Notes under the pieces: model-generated | Database searches by the model: none | Told to the model about the DNA's origin: nothing | What the model saw: only the letters and a program-made list of their open reading frames with translations | DNA from: Dehalococcoidia bacterium | GTDB taxonomy: Bacteria > Chloroflexota > Dehalococcoidia > Tepidiformales > Tepidiformaceae | Assembly: GCA_020853755.1 (NCBI GenBank) | Contig: JADYYG010000017.1 | Span: 1-64,000, forward strand | Reading direction: 5' to 3' | DNA: 64,000 nt | Made by a program: the position numbers and the translations under genes | Part shown: piece by piece, positions 26,581 to 34,324 of the stretch | Position numbering within the stretch: position 1 is the first letter of the stretch | How the letters are laid out: every line of letters begins with the position of its first letter

Positions 26581-27258
26581 ATGAGCAACGTCCGCCTGGC
26601 GATCGACGATCGGGGCGTCGCGACGATCACGCTCGACCGGCCTGAGCGCCTGAACGCCATCAACATGGCCATGCGCGACGAACTCTGGGAGCACCTCGCG
26701 GCCTGCCGGGATATCCCGGACGTTCGCGTCATCGTCTTTCGCGGCGAAGGGCGGGCCTTCAGCGCCGGCGCCGATATCTCGGAGTTCGGCACCGCTCCGT
26801 CGGTGATTGCCGCACGCTCGGCCCGCCACAACCGCGACGTCTGGTGGGAGCTCCTGAACCACCGTTGCGTGACCATCGCCTGCCTGCACGGCTTCTGCTT
26901 CGGCGCCGGGCTCGAACTGCCGCTCTGCTGCGACGTCCGCATGGCGGTCGAAGGTGCGACCTTCGCGCTGCCAGAGGTCACCCTTGGCTACATCCCGAGC
27001 GCGGGTGGCACCCAGACGCTGCCGCGGATCATCCCGCCCGGCATCGCCGCCTCGATGATCCTGACCGGCGAGCCGATCGGTATGGCGGCGGCCGTCCGCT
27101 GGGGGCTCGTCGACCGGGCAGTCACCGAATCGGAGCTTCCGCTGGCCCTGGAAGCCATCATCGCCGAAGCGCTCGATGGCGGCGCCGAAGCCCTGCGTAA
27201 GCGCAGAATCACCATGCTGAGCGGGACGAACGCGACCGCCGCGGCGTCACTGCGGTAG
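26581..27258 (+). CDS. enoyl-CoA hydratase, short form
   Basis: A 225-residue crotonase with both catalytic glutamates (in GAGLELPL and LPEVTLGYIPSAGGT) and the oxyanion hole GRAFSAGADIS, so it should hydrate 2-enoyl-CoA. It is about 35 residues shorter than normal: the C-terminal helices that build the trimer are largely missing, with the frame closing soon after KRRITMLSG. The gene may be a natural short form. TAGACT (26569-26574) lies six bases before the ATG. The next gene starts four bases after the stop. Confidence 0.88.
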   Translation: MSNVRLAIDDRGVATITLDRPERLNAINMAMRDELWEHLAACRDIPDVRVIVFRGEGRAFSAGADISEFGTAPSVIAARSARHNRDVWWELLNHRCVTIACLHGFCFGAGLELPLCCDVRMAVEGATFALPEVTLGYIPSAGGTQTLPRIIPPGIAASMILTGEPIGMAAAVRWGLVDRAVTESELPLALEAIIAEALDGGAEALRKRRITMLSGTNATAAASLR

Positions 27259-27262
27259 CCCG

Positions 27263-27835
27263 GTGACCATCGATTCGACCCCCGAAACCGTACGCCCGCC
27301 GGTATTCCTTGGCTGCTTCTTCGCCGCTGCGGCCCTGGTCATCGTGATTCTCGGGGCCGTCTTCTTCATCCAGTTCCTCGAATCCGGCGCGAACAGCGGG
27401 CAGGTCACGCTCGACGTCCCGGACGCATATGCCCCGGGCAACATCGAGTACAACGGCCAGCACAATTTCTACCTCGTACGGCTGCGTGACGGCAGCTTCC
27501 TCGCGCTCTCAGACCTCGATGCGGCGAACCGCGCGAACCAGGCTCGACGCTGCCGCGTACAGATCACGGACCTGAACGGCGCGCTGGCCGTGCCGAAGGA
27601 GACGCTTGCCGCGCGGATGAGCGACGCCGCCCGCGGGTCGAGCGTCGTCCTCCGGGAGACCTGCAACGGCGCCATTTACGACCTGGCTGGGGCGCGCCTC
27701 GATGCCGACGGGCCGAACCTCGACCGTTACCCGGTGTCCGTCTCGAAGGCGGGCCACCTGCTGGTTGATACGAGCACGCGGACATGCTCCCAGCGCGCGG
27801 CAGGTAACGCCTTCAGCCCCGCCACGTGCAAGTGA
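27263..27835 (+). CDS. membrane-anchored Rieske-like protein without cluster ligands
   Basis: A 190-residue protein: one membrane helix at about 14-38, then a domain whose strands (FYLVRLRDGSFLALSDLD, and YDLAGARL...GPNLDRYPVSV) match the Rieske [2Fe-2S] fold. The two ligand motifs, CxH and CxxH, are lost: the first site reads DAANRANQARRCRV and the second RETCNGAIYD, leaving C97 and C134 but no histidine. It cannot hold a normal Rieske cluster. The start is GTG, four bases after the crotonase stop, so the two are probably co-transcribed. A structural subunit role in a membrane complex is possible. Confidence 0.6.
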   Translation: MTIDSTPETVRPPVFLGCFFAAAALVIVILGAVFFIQFLESGANSGQVTLDVPDAYAPGNIEYNGQHNFYLVRLRDGSFLALSDLDAANRANQARRCRVQITDLNGALAVPKETLAARMSDAARGSSVVLRETCNGAIYDLAGARLDADGPNLDRYPVSVSKAGHLLVDTSTRTCSQRAAGNAFSPATCK

Positions 27836-27848
27836 CGCCGCTGCGACT

Positions 27849-29090
27849 TTAGTTCGCGGGCCAGCGCTCGCCGAGGAGCTTTTCGAGCGCCGGGTGGACT
27901 CCCCATTGCGCGGCCAGCGCGCGGTAGCGGGCGAGGGCGTTGGCTTCGGCGCGCTGGTCCCGGCGGCGGCGCAGTTCGGCGCGGATCATCAGGTTGCGCG
28001 CCGTGGCTTCAGGGCTGACGAACTCAACGACGGCGACGCGGTAGCCGAGGGCTTCAAGCGCCGCCGCGCGGAGGGCGTCGGTCACGATGTCAGCCAGCCG
28101 GTGCTGGAGCAGCCCGTGGCGAACAACGCCCTGCCAGCCGTCGCGCGCCGGGGCGGCGCCGGCTTTCACCGTTTCGGTCATCTGGTCGCTCAGTTCCTGG
28201 TGGCAGCAGGGCACGAGGACCAGCGCCTTCGCTCCCAGCAGGACGCCCGCGGCCAGCGCCTCGTCGGTCGCGGTGTCGCAGGCATGGAGGCTGACGAGCA
28301 GGTCGACCGGCTCGCGTTCGGCTGATACGAACTCCGCGATGGTCTTCGCGTGGGTCCGCACGTCTGCCAGCCCGGCGGACGCCGCAATCCGCGCGACGGT
28401 TTCGACCACGTCCGGCGATGAGTCGACGGCGTCGAGTTCGACGGCGGCGCCGGACTCGCGCGCCCAGAGCGCCAGCGAGAGGCTCAGGTACGCCTTGCCA
28501 CAGCCAGCGTCGACGACGCGCACGCGGTCCTGCCCCCAGGCGTCAAGCGTCCGGAGCAGTTCGACGAAGTGCTGAACCTGCTGGACTTTGCCGGCCATGT
28601 CGCTGCGCGGCTGCCCGCTCGGCGCGAACAGGCCGAGTTCGACAAAGAGCGCGCGCACAGCCTGTGAATCGAGCCGGAGCGCGTGATGAGCCGCCCGGTC
28701 GTGCGCCGCCAGTGGGGCTTCGCCGGCAGCGGGCAGCGACGGCCGCGACTTGCTCACGAGCCAGTGCCCGGCACGCGTCCGGCGAGCGTGCCAGTCGACC
28801 TCGCCGCCGAGGACATCGAGGTGGCAGGGCCCGGCTTCGAGCGCCTCGCTCAACCGTTCGGCCCAGCGTTCCGGGTCGAGCGTCACGGTGTGCTCGTTCT
28901 TGCCGGCGCGAGTCACCACCTTGATGGCCGTCCCGCGGGCCAGCCGGATCGGCTGGGCAGTGAACTTCTCCCACGGGACGAAGGCGGCAGCCTGCCGCCC
29001 GGGCGTGATGATGCACTTCCGCCAGCCGGTCGAGGCGGTCAGCAGTTCATAGATCGGCTGGATGTTCGAACCGGGTGCGAGCGCTGCCAT
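27849..29090 (-). CDS. SAM-dependent methyltransferase (Methyltransf_32-like)
   Basis: A 413-residue protein with a class I methyltransferase core in the middle: motif I VRVVDAGCGKAYLSLSLAL, an acidic residue at the next strand (VELDAVDSS), and LLVSLHACDTATDEAL, followed by VLVPCCHQEL. The N-terminal part is a separate domain. These features match the Methyltransf_32 group, which acts on RNA or small molecules. The start at 29090 is preferred over one 12 codons upstream since CACAAT (29098-29103) lies seven bases before it. Confidence 0.82.
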   Translation of the reverse strand: MAALAPGSNIQPIYELLTASTGWRKCIITPGRQAAAFVPWEKFTAQPIRLARGTAIKVVTRAGKNEHTVTLDPERWAERLSEALEAGPCHLDVLGGEVDWHARRTRAGHWLVSKSRPSLPAAGEAPLAAHDRAAHHALRLDSQAVRALFVELGLFAPSGQPRSDMAGKVQQVQHFVELLRTLDAWGQDRVRVVDAGCGKAYLSLSLALWARESGAAVELDAVDSSPDVVETVARIAASAGLADVRTHAKTIAEFVSAEREPVDLLVSLHACDTATDEALAAGVLLGAKALVLVPCCHQELSDQMTETVKAGAAPARDGWQGVVRHGLLQHRLADIVTDALRAAALEALGYRVAVVEFVSPEATARNLMIRAELRRRRDQRAEANALARYRALAAQWGVHPALEKLLGERWPAN

Positions 29091-29132
29091 CCGGCCCATT
29101 GTGCCGCCCGGGCCGGGGGGAGCCAAACGCGC

Positions 29133-30017
29133 CTACCAGCCGCGCGTCGCGAGCAATTCCTTCTCCGGCAGCGACGAGACGCTGATGCCGGGCATCGCCT
29201 TGCCCAGCCCGCGGCTCACCCGGGCGATCACGTCAGCATCCTGGTAGTGGGTCGTCGCCTCGACGATTGCCTTCGCGACGGCCGGCGGGTTCTCCGACTT
29301 GAAGATGCCGGACCCGACGAACACGCCGTCCGCGCCGAGGCGCATCATCAGCGCCGCATCGGCGGGGGTGGCAACGCCACCGGCAGCGAAGTTCACGACC
29401 GGCAGGCGGCCTTCGCGCTTCACCTGGAGCACCAGCTCCAGCGGCGCGCCGAGTTCCTTCGCCGTCGTGTACAACTCCTCGTCGGCCATGTTTTTGATGC
29501 GCCGGATCTCGTCCTGGACGGTGCGCATGTGGCGCACGGCCTCGACGATATCGCCGGTACCGGCTTCGCCCTTGGTGCGAATCATCGCCGCGCCTTCGCC
29601 GATGCGGCGGAGCGCTTCGCCCAGGTTCCGGCAGCCGCAAACGAACGGCACCTTGTACTGGTGCTTGTCGATGTGGTGGGTCTCGTCGGCCGGGGTCAGC
29701 ACTTCAGACTCGTCGATGTAGTCGATGCCGAGCGCCTGGAGGACGTCAGCCTCGACGAAGTGGCCGATGCGCGCCTTGGCCATCACGGGGATGGTCACTG
29801 CATCGATGATGCCGGCGATCATCTCGGGGTCGCTCATGCGGGCGACACCGCCGTCCTTGCGGATGTCGGACGGCACGCGTTCGAGGGCCATGACGGCGCA
29901 GGCGCCGGCTTCCTCGGCGATTTTCGCGTGTTCGGGGGTGACGACGTCCATGATGACGCCGCCCTTGAGCATCTGCGCGAGGCCGACCTTGACGGCCCAG
30001 GTTCCAGTCTGTGACAT
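29133..30017 (-). CDS. pdxS: pyridoxal 5'-phosphate synthase subunit PdxS
   Basis: A 294-residue (beta/alpha)8-barrel protein. The two lysines that carry the sugar intermediates lie exactly at K81 (VMAKARIGH) and K149 (RTKGEAGTG), the canonical positions. PdxS makes PLP from ribose 5-phosphate, glyceraldehyde 3-phosphate and ammonia, normally with the glutaminase PdxT. No pdxT is next to it, so that gene must be elsewhere. The ATG has GGAGGAG six bases upstream. Its promoter region carries an inverted repeat also found before the neighbouring GNAT gene. Confidence 0.97.
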   Translation of the reverse strand: MSQTGTWAVKVGLAQMLKGGVIMDVVTPEHAKIAEEAGACAVMALERVPSDIRKDGGVARMSDPEMIAGIIDAVTIPVMAKARIGHFVEADVLQALGIDYIDESEVLTPADETHHIDKHQYKVPFVCGCRNLGEALRRIGEGAAMIRTKGEAGTGDIVEAVRHMRTVQDEIRRIKNMADEELYTTAKELGAPLELVLQVKREGRLPVVNFAAGGVATPADAALMMRLGADGVFVGSGIFKSENPPAVAKAIVEATTHYQDADVIARVSRGLGKAMPGISVSSLPEKELLATRGW

Positions 30018-30053
30018 CGTGACTCCTCCGGGCCGCGGGCCCGCATTACGTGT

Positions 30054-30106
30054 GAAGGTGGCACCCAGTCTAGGGTGATTTGCCATCAGGTTGTAGGGCC
30101 ACTTTC
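30054..30106 (-). promoter_or_regulatory. inverted-repeat promoter element of pdxS
   Basis: An outer stem is formed by 30054-30065 and 30096-30106 (11 bp, one bulge and one mismatch), enclosing two small hairpins. On the minus strand the upstream arm starts AAGTGGCCCTACAACCTG. The element ends just before TAATGC, a -10 candidate at 30043-30048. The same arm sequence with only pyrimidine changes is found at 30807-30862 before the GNAT gene, so it looks like a shared operator rather than a chance hairpin. Confidence 0.5.
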
Positions 30107-30139
30107 GGCCTACGAAGCCGAACTGGCGGGGTGCCAGCC

Positions 30140-30790
30140 TTACTGGGCGAGGCGCGCTCGCAGGGCAGCATCCACCTCGGGCCACTCGCTCTCGATGATC
30201 GAGTAGGCAGCCGAATCACGCACCGTGTCGTCGGTCGCGGCACGGTTCGCGCGCAGCACCCCGTCGAGTTTGCCGCCGATGCGCTCGATGGCGGCGCGGG
30301 AGCGGACGTTCCGCCGGTCAGTGTTCAGGCGCACGACGCGCACCCCGAGCTCCTCGAACGCGTAGCGGAGCATGAGCCACTTGGCCTCGGTATTCACCAG
30401 CGTACGCTGAACCGAATGAGCCAGCCACGTCCAGCCGATCTCGACACCGTCAGGGACCGTCGAGCCGCGGAAGTACCGGCTCCCGGCTTCCCAGGCGTGG
30501 TATTCGAACCTCGCGAAGCGGGTTGTGCCCACAACCTGGCCGGTCGCCGCGAGCGTGGTGGTGAAGGGGATGGCGTCCCGGTTGGCGGCGAGCGCGAGGG
30601 CCTCTTCGACGTAGACGCAGGTCGCCGCTTCGCCGTCCGGCACCCAGGTCCACTGGTAGTTCGAACGGTCCTCGCCTGCCGCGGCGGCCAGCGCCGGAAC
30701 GTGATCGAGGGAGAGCGGGATGAGGCGGACGTGCTGCCCTTCCAGGGTGACGGGGCCAACGGGAGCGTAGGAGCGTGAAGTCGTCGTCAT
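30140..30790 (-). CDS. GNAT-family (RimJ/RimL-like) acetyltransferase
   Basis: A 216-residue GNAT protein of the RimJ/RimL type: [21 protein letters not shown] at the start, then [18 protein letters not shown] and [20 protein letters not shown] near the end. It probably acetylates a protein N-terminus or small amine. The ATG at 30790 is favoured by TACCGT (30797-30802) six bases upstream, a leaderless pattern. It lies downstream of purA and has an inverted-repeat element in its promoter. Confidence 0.85.
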   Translation of the reverse strand: MTTTSRSYAPVGPVTLEGQHVRLIPLSLDHVPALAAAAGEDRSNYQWTWVPDGEAATCVYVEEALALAANRDAIPFTTTLAATGQVVGTTRFARFEYHAWEAGSRYFRGSTVPDGVEIGWTWLAHSVQRTLVNTEAKWLMLRYAFEELGVRVVRLNTDRRNVRSRAAIERIGGKLDGVLRANRAATDDTVRDSAAYSIIESEWPEVDAALRARLAQ

Positions 30791-30806
30791 TCGCTGACGG
30801 TACGCG

Positions 30807-30862
30807 GCGAAAGTGGCCCCGCGCGAGTGCCAGTTGGACTCGCAGTTATGGGGCCACTTCGC
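30807..30862 (-). promoter_or_regulatory. inverted-repeat promoter element of the GNAT gene
   Basis: GCGAAAGTGGCCCC (30807-30820) pairs with GGGGCCACTTCGC (30850-30862), with one bulged base, and a nested 6-bp stem (30823-30828 with 30838-30843) lies inside. It is between the purA stop and the GNAT start, and covers the -35 region of the GNAT promoter. It shares AAGTGGCCCYAYAACYG with the element before pdxS. It may also act as a purA terminator. Confidence 0.5.
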
Positions 30863-30870
30863 AGCAGCGC

Positions 30871-32175
30871 TTAGAAGATGGGGTTGACGATGACCGCCTG
30901 TTCGCGGCTCGGCCCGACGGAAATCAGATCCACCGGGCACTCCAGCAGCTGTTCGACGCGCTTGATGAAGGCGCGTGCCTGCGGCGGGAGATCGTCGAAC
31001 GTGCGGACGCCGGTCGTCGGGCTTTCCCACCCGGGGAGTTCCTCGTAAACGGGGTTGACGCGTTCGAGGGTCGACTCGCGCGACGGGAAGCTCGAAATGA
31101 TCTTGCCGTCGAGTTCGTAACCCGTGCAGATCTTGATCGTCTTCAGGTTATCGAGGACGTCGAGGCGGGTGAGCGCGACGGCCGCGAGGCCGTTGAAGCG
31201 AACGCTGTACCGCGCCGCCACCGCATCGAGCCAGCCGATGCGGCGGGCCCGGCCGGTGGTCGTGCCGTATTCGCCGCGGCCGTCTTCCTTGCCATGGTCG
31301 CGAAGCTGAGTCGCTACGTCGTCGAACAGTTCCGTCGGGAAGGGGCCGTTCCCCACGCGCGTGGAGTAGCTCTTGAAGACACCGACGACGCGCTGGATAT
31401 CGGTCGGGCCGATGCCCACGCCGAGAGCGGCGCCGCTGCTTGAACTGCTCGGGACACTGGAGGTGACGTAGGGGTAGGTCCCGTGGTCGAGGTCGAGGAG
31501 CGAGCCCTGCGCGCCTTCGAGGAGCACGTATTCGCCGCGCTTGTGGGCGTCGAGCACGATCTCCTGGACATCAGCGATGTGGGGGGCCAGCCGCGAGCCG
31601 TACTCGCGGTAGGTTTCATAGCACGGTTCGAAGGCGATCGGCTCGGCGCCGTAGACGCCGGTGATGACCTTGTTCGCGTAATCGAGCGACGTCTGCATGC
31701 GCGGCACAAGGTCTTCCGAGCGAAGGAGGTCGGCGACGCGGACACCACGGCGGGCCACCTTATCGACGAAGCAGGGGCCGATGCCCTTGCCGGTGGTGCC
31801 GATGGCGCTGCTCCCACGGGAGGCCTCATCGAGCTTGTCGAGGGCGACGTGCCAGGGCATCACGAGGTGGGCGCGGTCACTGAGGACGAGACGGCTCGTG
31901 TCGATGCCCTTTTCCGTGAGCATCCCGATCTCGCCGAGGAGCACGGCCGGGTCGACCGCGACGCCGTTGCCAATGACGCAGGTCTTCTCGGGGTAGAAAA
32001 TGCCCGCGGGCACGAGGTTCAGTTTGAACTCGCCACGTTCATTGACGATGGTATGACCGGCGTTGTTCCCGGCGCTGTAGCGGGCAACGACCTTCGCTTT
32101 GCGGGCCAGCAAGTCGACGATGCGGCCTTTGCCTTCGTCGCCCCACTGCCCGCCGACGACGACGACGATAGGCAT
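30871..32175 (-). CDS. purA: adenylosuccinate synthetase
   Basis: A 434-residue enzyme that makes adenylosuccinate from IMP, aspartate and GTP in AMP synthesis. The P-loop VVGGQWGDEGKGR is at the N-terminus, the GNNAGHTIV motif holds the catalytic His, and GTTGKGIGP and GTTTGRARRIGW are intact. The length is normal. The start at 32175 is set by the conserved opening and a GGAG site upstream. It stands alone, with a strong terminator upstream that isolates it from the ABC operon. Confidence 0.98.
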   Translation of the reverse strand: MPIVVVVGGQWGDEGKGRIVDLLARKAKVVARYSAGNNAGHTIVNERGEFKLNLVPAGIFYPEKTCVIGNGVAVDPAVLLGEIGMLTEKGIDTSRLVLSDRAHLVMPWHVALDKLDEASRGSSAIGTTGKGIGPCFVDKVARRGVRVADLLRSEDLVPRMQTSLDYANKVITGVYGAEPIAFEPCYETYREYGSRLAPHIADVQEIVLDAHKRGEYVLLEGAQGSLLDLDHGTYPYVTSSVPSSSSSGAALGVGIGPTDIQRVVGVFKSYSTRVGNGPFPTELFDDVATQLRDHGKEDGRGEYGTTTGRARRIGWLDAVAARYSVRFNGLAAVALTRLDVLDNLKTIKICTGYELDGKIISSFPSRESTLERVNPVYEELPGWESPTTGVRTFDDLPPQARAFIKRVEQLLECPVDLISVGPSREQAVIVNPIF

Positions 32176-32258
32176 TTTGGACACACTCCGGGCCCCGCTA
32201 TTGGGGGCCCGTTGAGCAAGTCTACAGTTTCCGGCGATACCGTGCGAGCATTTTATGA

Positions 32259-32290
32259 AGAAAGGCGTGCCCGGTCTGGCACGCCTTTCT
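32259..32290 (-). terminator. terminator of the peptide ABC operon
   Basis: AGAAAGGCGTGCC (32259-32271) and its perfect complement (32278-32290) form a 13-bp stem with a 6-base loop, followed on the minus strand by an A/T-rich tail. It lies 24 bases after the stop of the last ABC permease gene and before purA. It is the clearest intrinsic terminator in the window. Confidence 0.85.
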
Positions 32291-32314
32291 GTTATGCATC
32301 CGCGAAGCGCCGGC

Positions 32315-33283
32315 TCAGCGCGAACCGCGGAGGCGCGGGTCGAGCACGTCGCGCAGGGCGTCGCCGAGCATATTGAAGGAGAACACCGCCAGGTAGATGG
32401 CGATACCCGGGAAGATGGCGAGGTGCGGGTTGCGCACCAGCGACTCGCGCGCTTCGCTGAGCATGCGCCCCCAGCTGGGGGTTGGCGGCTGGACGCCGTA
32501 GCCGAGGAACGAGAGCGACGATTCGATGAGGATCGCGCTCCCGATCTGGATCGAGGCCGAGACAAGGACGACCGCGAACACGTTCGGGAAGATGTGCCGG
32601 GCGATGATCCGCCGGTCAGTCGCCCCGACCACGCGGGCCGCTTCGACGTAGACGTTCTGTTTCGCCGAGATGGCGGCGCCGCGGATGATCCGGGACGAGC
32701 CGAGCGAGATAAGCACGCCGAGCGCGAAGGCTATCCGGAACACCACCCTCGCCGAGGGGTCGAGGTGTAAGGGGTCCGCGATAAAACTCGGCGGGAAGTT
32801 CGTGAGCGTCGTCACCACGAGGATGATGAAGATCAGCCCCGGGAGCGCGATGCCGATATCCACAATGCGCTGGGCGATCGTGTCGAACCAACCTCCGAAA
32901 TAGCCGGAGACGGTGCCGATAACCGAGGCCAGCGTCGCGCTGATGAAGACGACGAGGAAGCCGATGATAATCGAGGTTCGCGCGCCGTAGACGATGCGTG
33001 TGTAGACGTCACGGCCGTATTGGTCAGTACCGAACCAGTGCGCCGCCGATGGGCCCTGGAGGCGTTCGAGGATCGGCGGGGGGTTCGGGTTCGGATTCTG
33101 GGTGGTGAAGAGGAACGGGGCGAACGCCATAATCAAGAAGAGGATGACAATCGCGCCGCCGAACGCGCCGAGCGGCTTGGTGGTGATGAAGCGCCAGAGC
33201 GCACGGCGATAGCGGACCGGCCATGACGGCTGCGGCCGCAGGGCGTAGGTGTCGAGGACGAGGGATTCGCTGCTGCTGCTCAT
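32315..33283 (-). CDS. ABC transporter permease, DppC/OppC type
   Basis: A 322-residue permease with one N-terminal helix, the OppC-type external segment ending HWFGTDQYGRDVYTRIVYGARTS, and five further helices; the ATPase-contacting EAA loop is ARVVGATDRRIIARHIFPN. It forms the channel for oligopeptide, dipeptide or nickel uptake with the DppB-type partner encoded just upstream. Its ATG directly abuts the stop of that gene. Confidence 0.92.
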   Translation of the reverse strand: MSSSSESLVLDTYALRPQPSWPVRYRRALWRFITTKPLGAFGGAIVILFLIMAFAPFLFTTQNPNPNPPPILERLQGPSAAHWFGTDQYGRDVYTRIVYGARTSIIIGFLVVFISATLASVIGTVSGYFGGWFDTIAQRIVDIGIALPGLIFIILVVTTLTNFPPSFIADPLHLDPSARVVFRIAFALGVLISLGSSRIIRGAAISAKQNVYVEAARVVGATDRRIIARHIFPNVFAVVLVSASIQIGSAILIESSLSFLGYGVQPPTPSWGRMLSEARESLVRNPHLAIFPGIAIYLAVFSFNMLGDALRDVLDPRLRGSR

Positions 33284-34237
33284 CTAGCTGTACCTGATCC
33301 GTGGGTCGAGCACCGAATAGAGTAAGTCGACGCCGAGGTTCGCGAACACGACGACGAGGGCGACAATCACGTTAATCGCCTGGATGACCGGGTAGTCCAA
33401 CTGGTTGACCGAGGCGATGTAGTACCGCCCCATCCCGGGAATCGAGTACACCTGTTCGATGATGACCGTGCCGCCGACGAGGATGGGAAGCTGAAGGCCG
33501 ACAACGGTGACGACGGGGATGAGCGCGTTCCGCATCACGTGGCGGGTGATGATGACGCGTTCGCGGAGGCCCTTGGACCAGGCCGTGCGCACGTAGTCCT
33601 GGCGCAGCACCTCGAGCATCGCCGAGCGGGTGAAGCGCATCACGCTGCCGGAAAGCGCCGCCCCGAGGATCATGGACGGCATCGCCATCATCTTCAGGTT
33701 CCCGACCGGGTTATCCACGAAGTTGATGTAGTTCTTCGGTGGAACGCCCCAGGTAAAGTAGCGGCCGGCCATCGTGATCAACATCAGGCCCACCCAGAAC
33801 CCCGGTACGGCGAGTAGCGAGATCGCGAAACTCCGCGATGCATAGTCCGCGACTGAGTCCTGTCTGATCGCCGATAAGATACCGATCGGGAGTGCGATCG
33901 CCAGCGAGAAGAGAACGGCGAGGAGGCCGAGTTCCATCGTCACTGGCAGGCGATGCCGGAGCTCGCTCATGACGGTGCGGTTACTGATGACGGACTTGCC
34001 GAAATCGAGTTGGACAACGTCGCCCATCCAGCGGACATACTGGGTGACGATGTTGCCGTCGAGGCTGTACTCCTTGCGGAGAGCGGCCTTCGTCTCGGCG
34101 TCACCCGCGCCGTAGTCGCCGAGGATCTGGTCGATCACGTCACCGGGGACGGCACGGACCATGAGGAAGACGACGAACGTCACCCCGAGCAACGTCGGGA
34201 TCATCAGCAACAGCCGCCGCAAAATATAACGCTGCAC
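33284..34237 (-). CDS. ABC transporter permease, DppB/OppB type
   Basis: A 317-residue permease beginning VQRYILRRLLLMIPTLLGVT, the usual OppB/DppB opening, with VRTAWSKGLRERVIITRHVMRN as the EAA loop. It pairs with the downstream DppC-type permease. The start is GTG at 34237, with GGAGG six bases upstream. The start of the open frame further upstream lies in the hairpin between this gene and the binding-protein gene and is not used. Confidence 0.92.
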   Translation of the reverse strand: MQRYILRRLLLMIPTLLGVTFVVFLMVRAVPGDVIDQILGDYGAGDAETKAALRKEYSLDGNIVTQYVRWMGDVVQLDFGKSVISNRTVMSELRHRLPVTMELGLLAVLFSLAIALPIGILSAIRQDSVADYASRSFAISLLAVPGFWVGLMLITMAGRYFTWGVPPKNYINFVDNPVGNLKMMAMPSMILGAALSGSVMRFTRSAMLEVLRQDYVRTAWSKGLRERVIITRHVMRNALIPVVTVVGLQLPILVGGTVIIEQVYSIPGMGRYYIASVNQLDYPVIQAINVIVALVVVFANLGVDLLYSVLDPRIRYS

Positions 34238-34266
34238 TGGTGGCCTCCAGAGGATTTTCGGACACA

Positions 34267-34297
34267 CATTCGGGGGCTCGAAAGCGGCCCCCGAATG
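34267..34297 (-). promoter_or_regulatory. intercistronic hairpin between binding protein and permease genes
   Basis: CATTCGGGGGC and GCCCCCGAATG form a perfect 11-bp stem with a 9-base loop, between the binding-protein stop and the DppB-type start. No T-run follows, so a full terminator is unlikely. Such hairpins usually protect the upstream mRNA and keep the binding protein in excess over the permeases. Confidence 0.65.
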
Positions 34298-34324
34298 CAT
34301 GAGACTTGTGCCGGGAAGAAGGCT

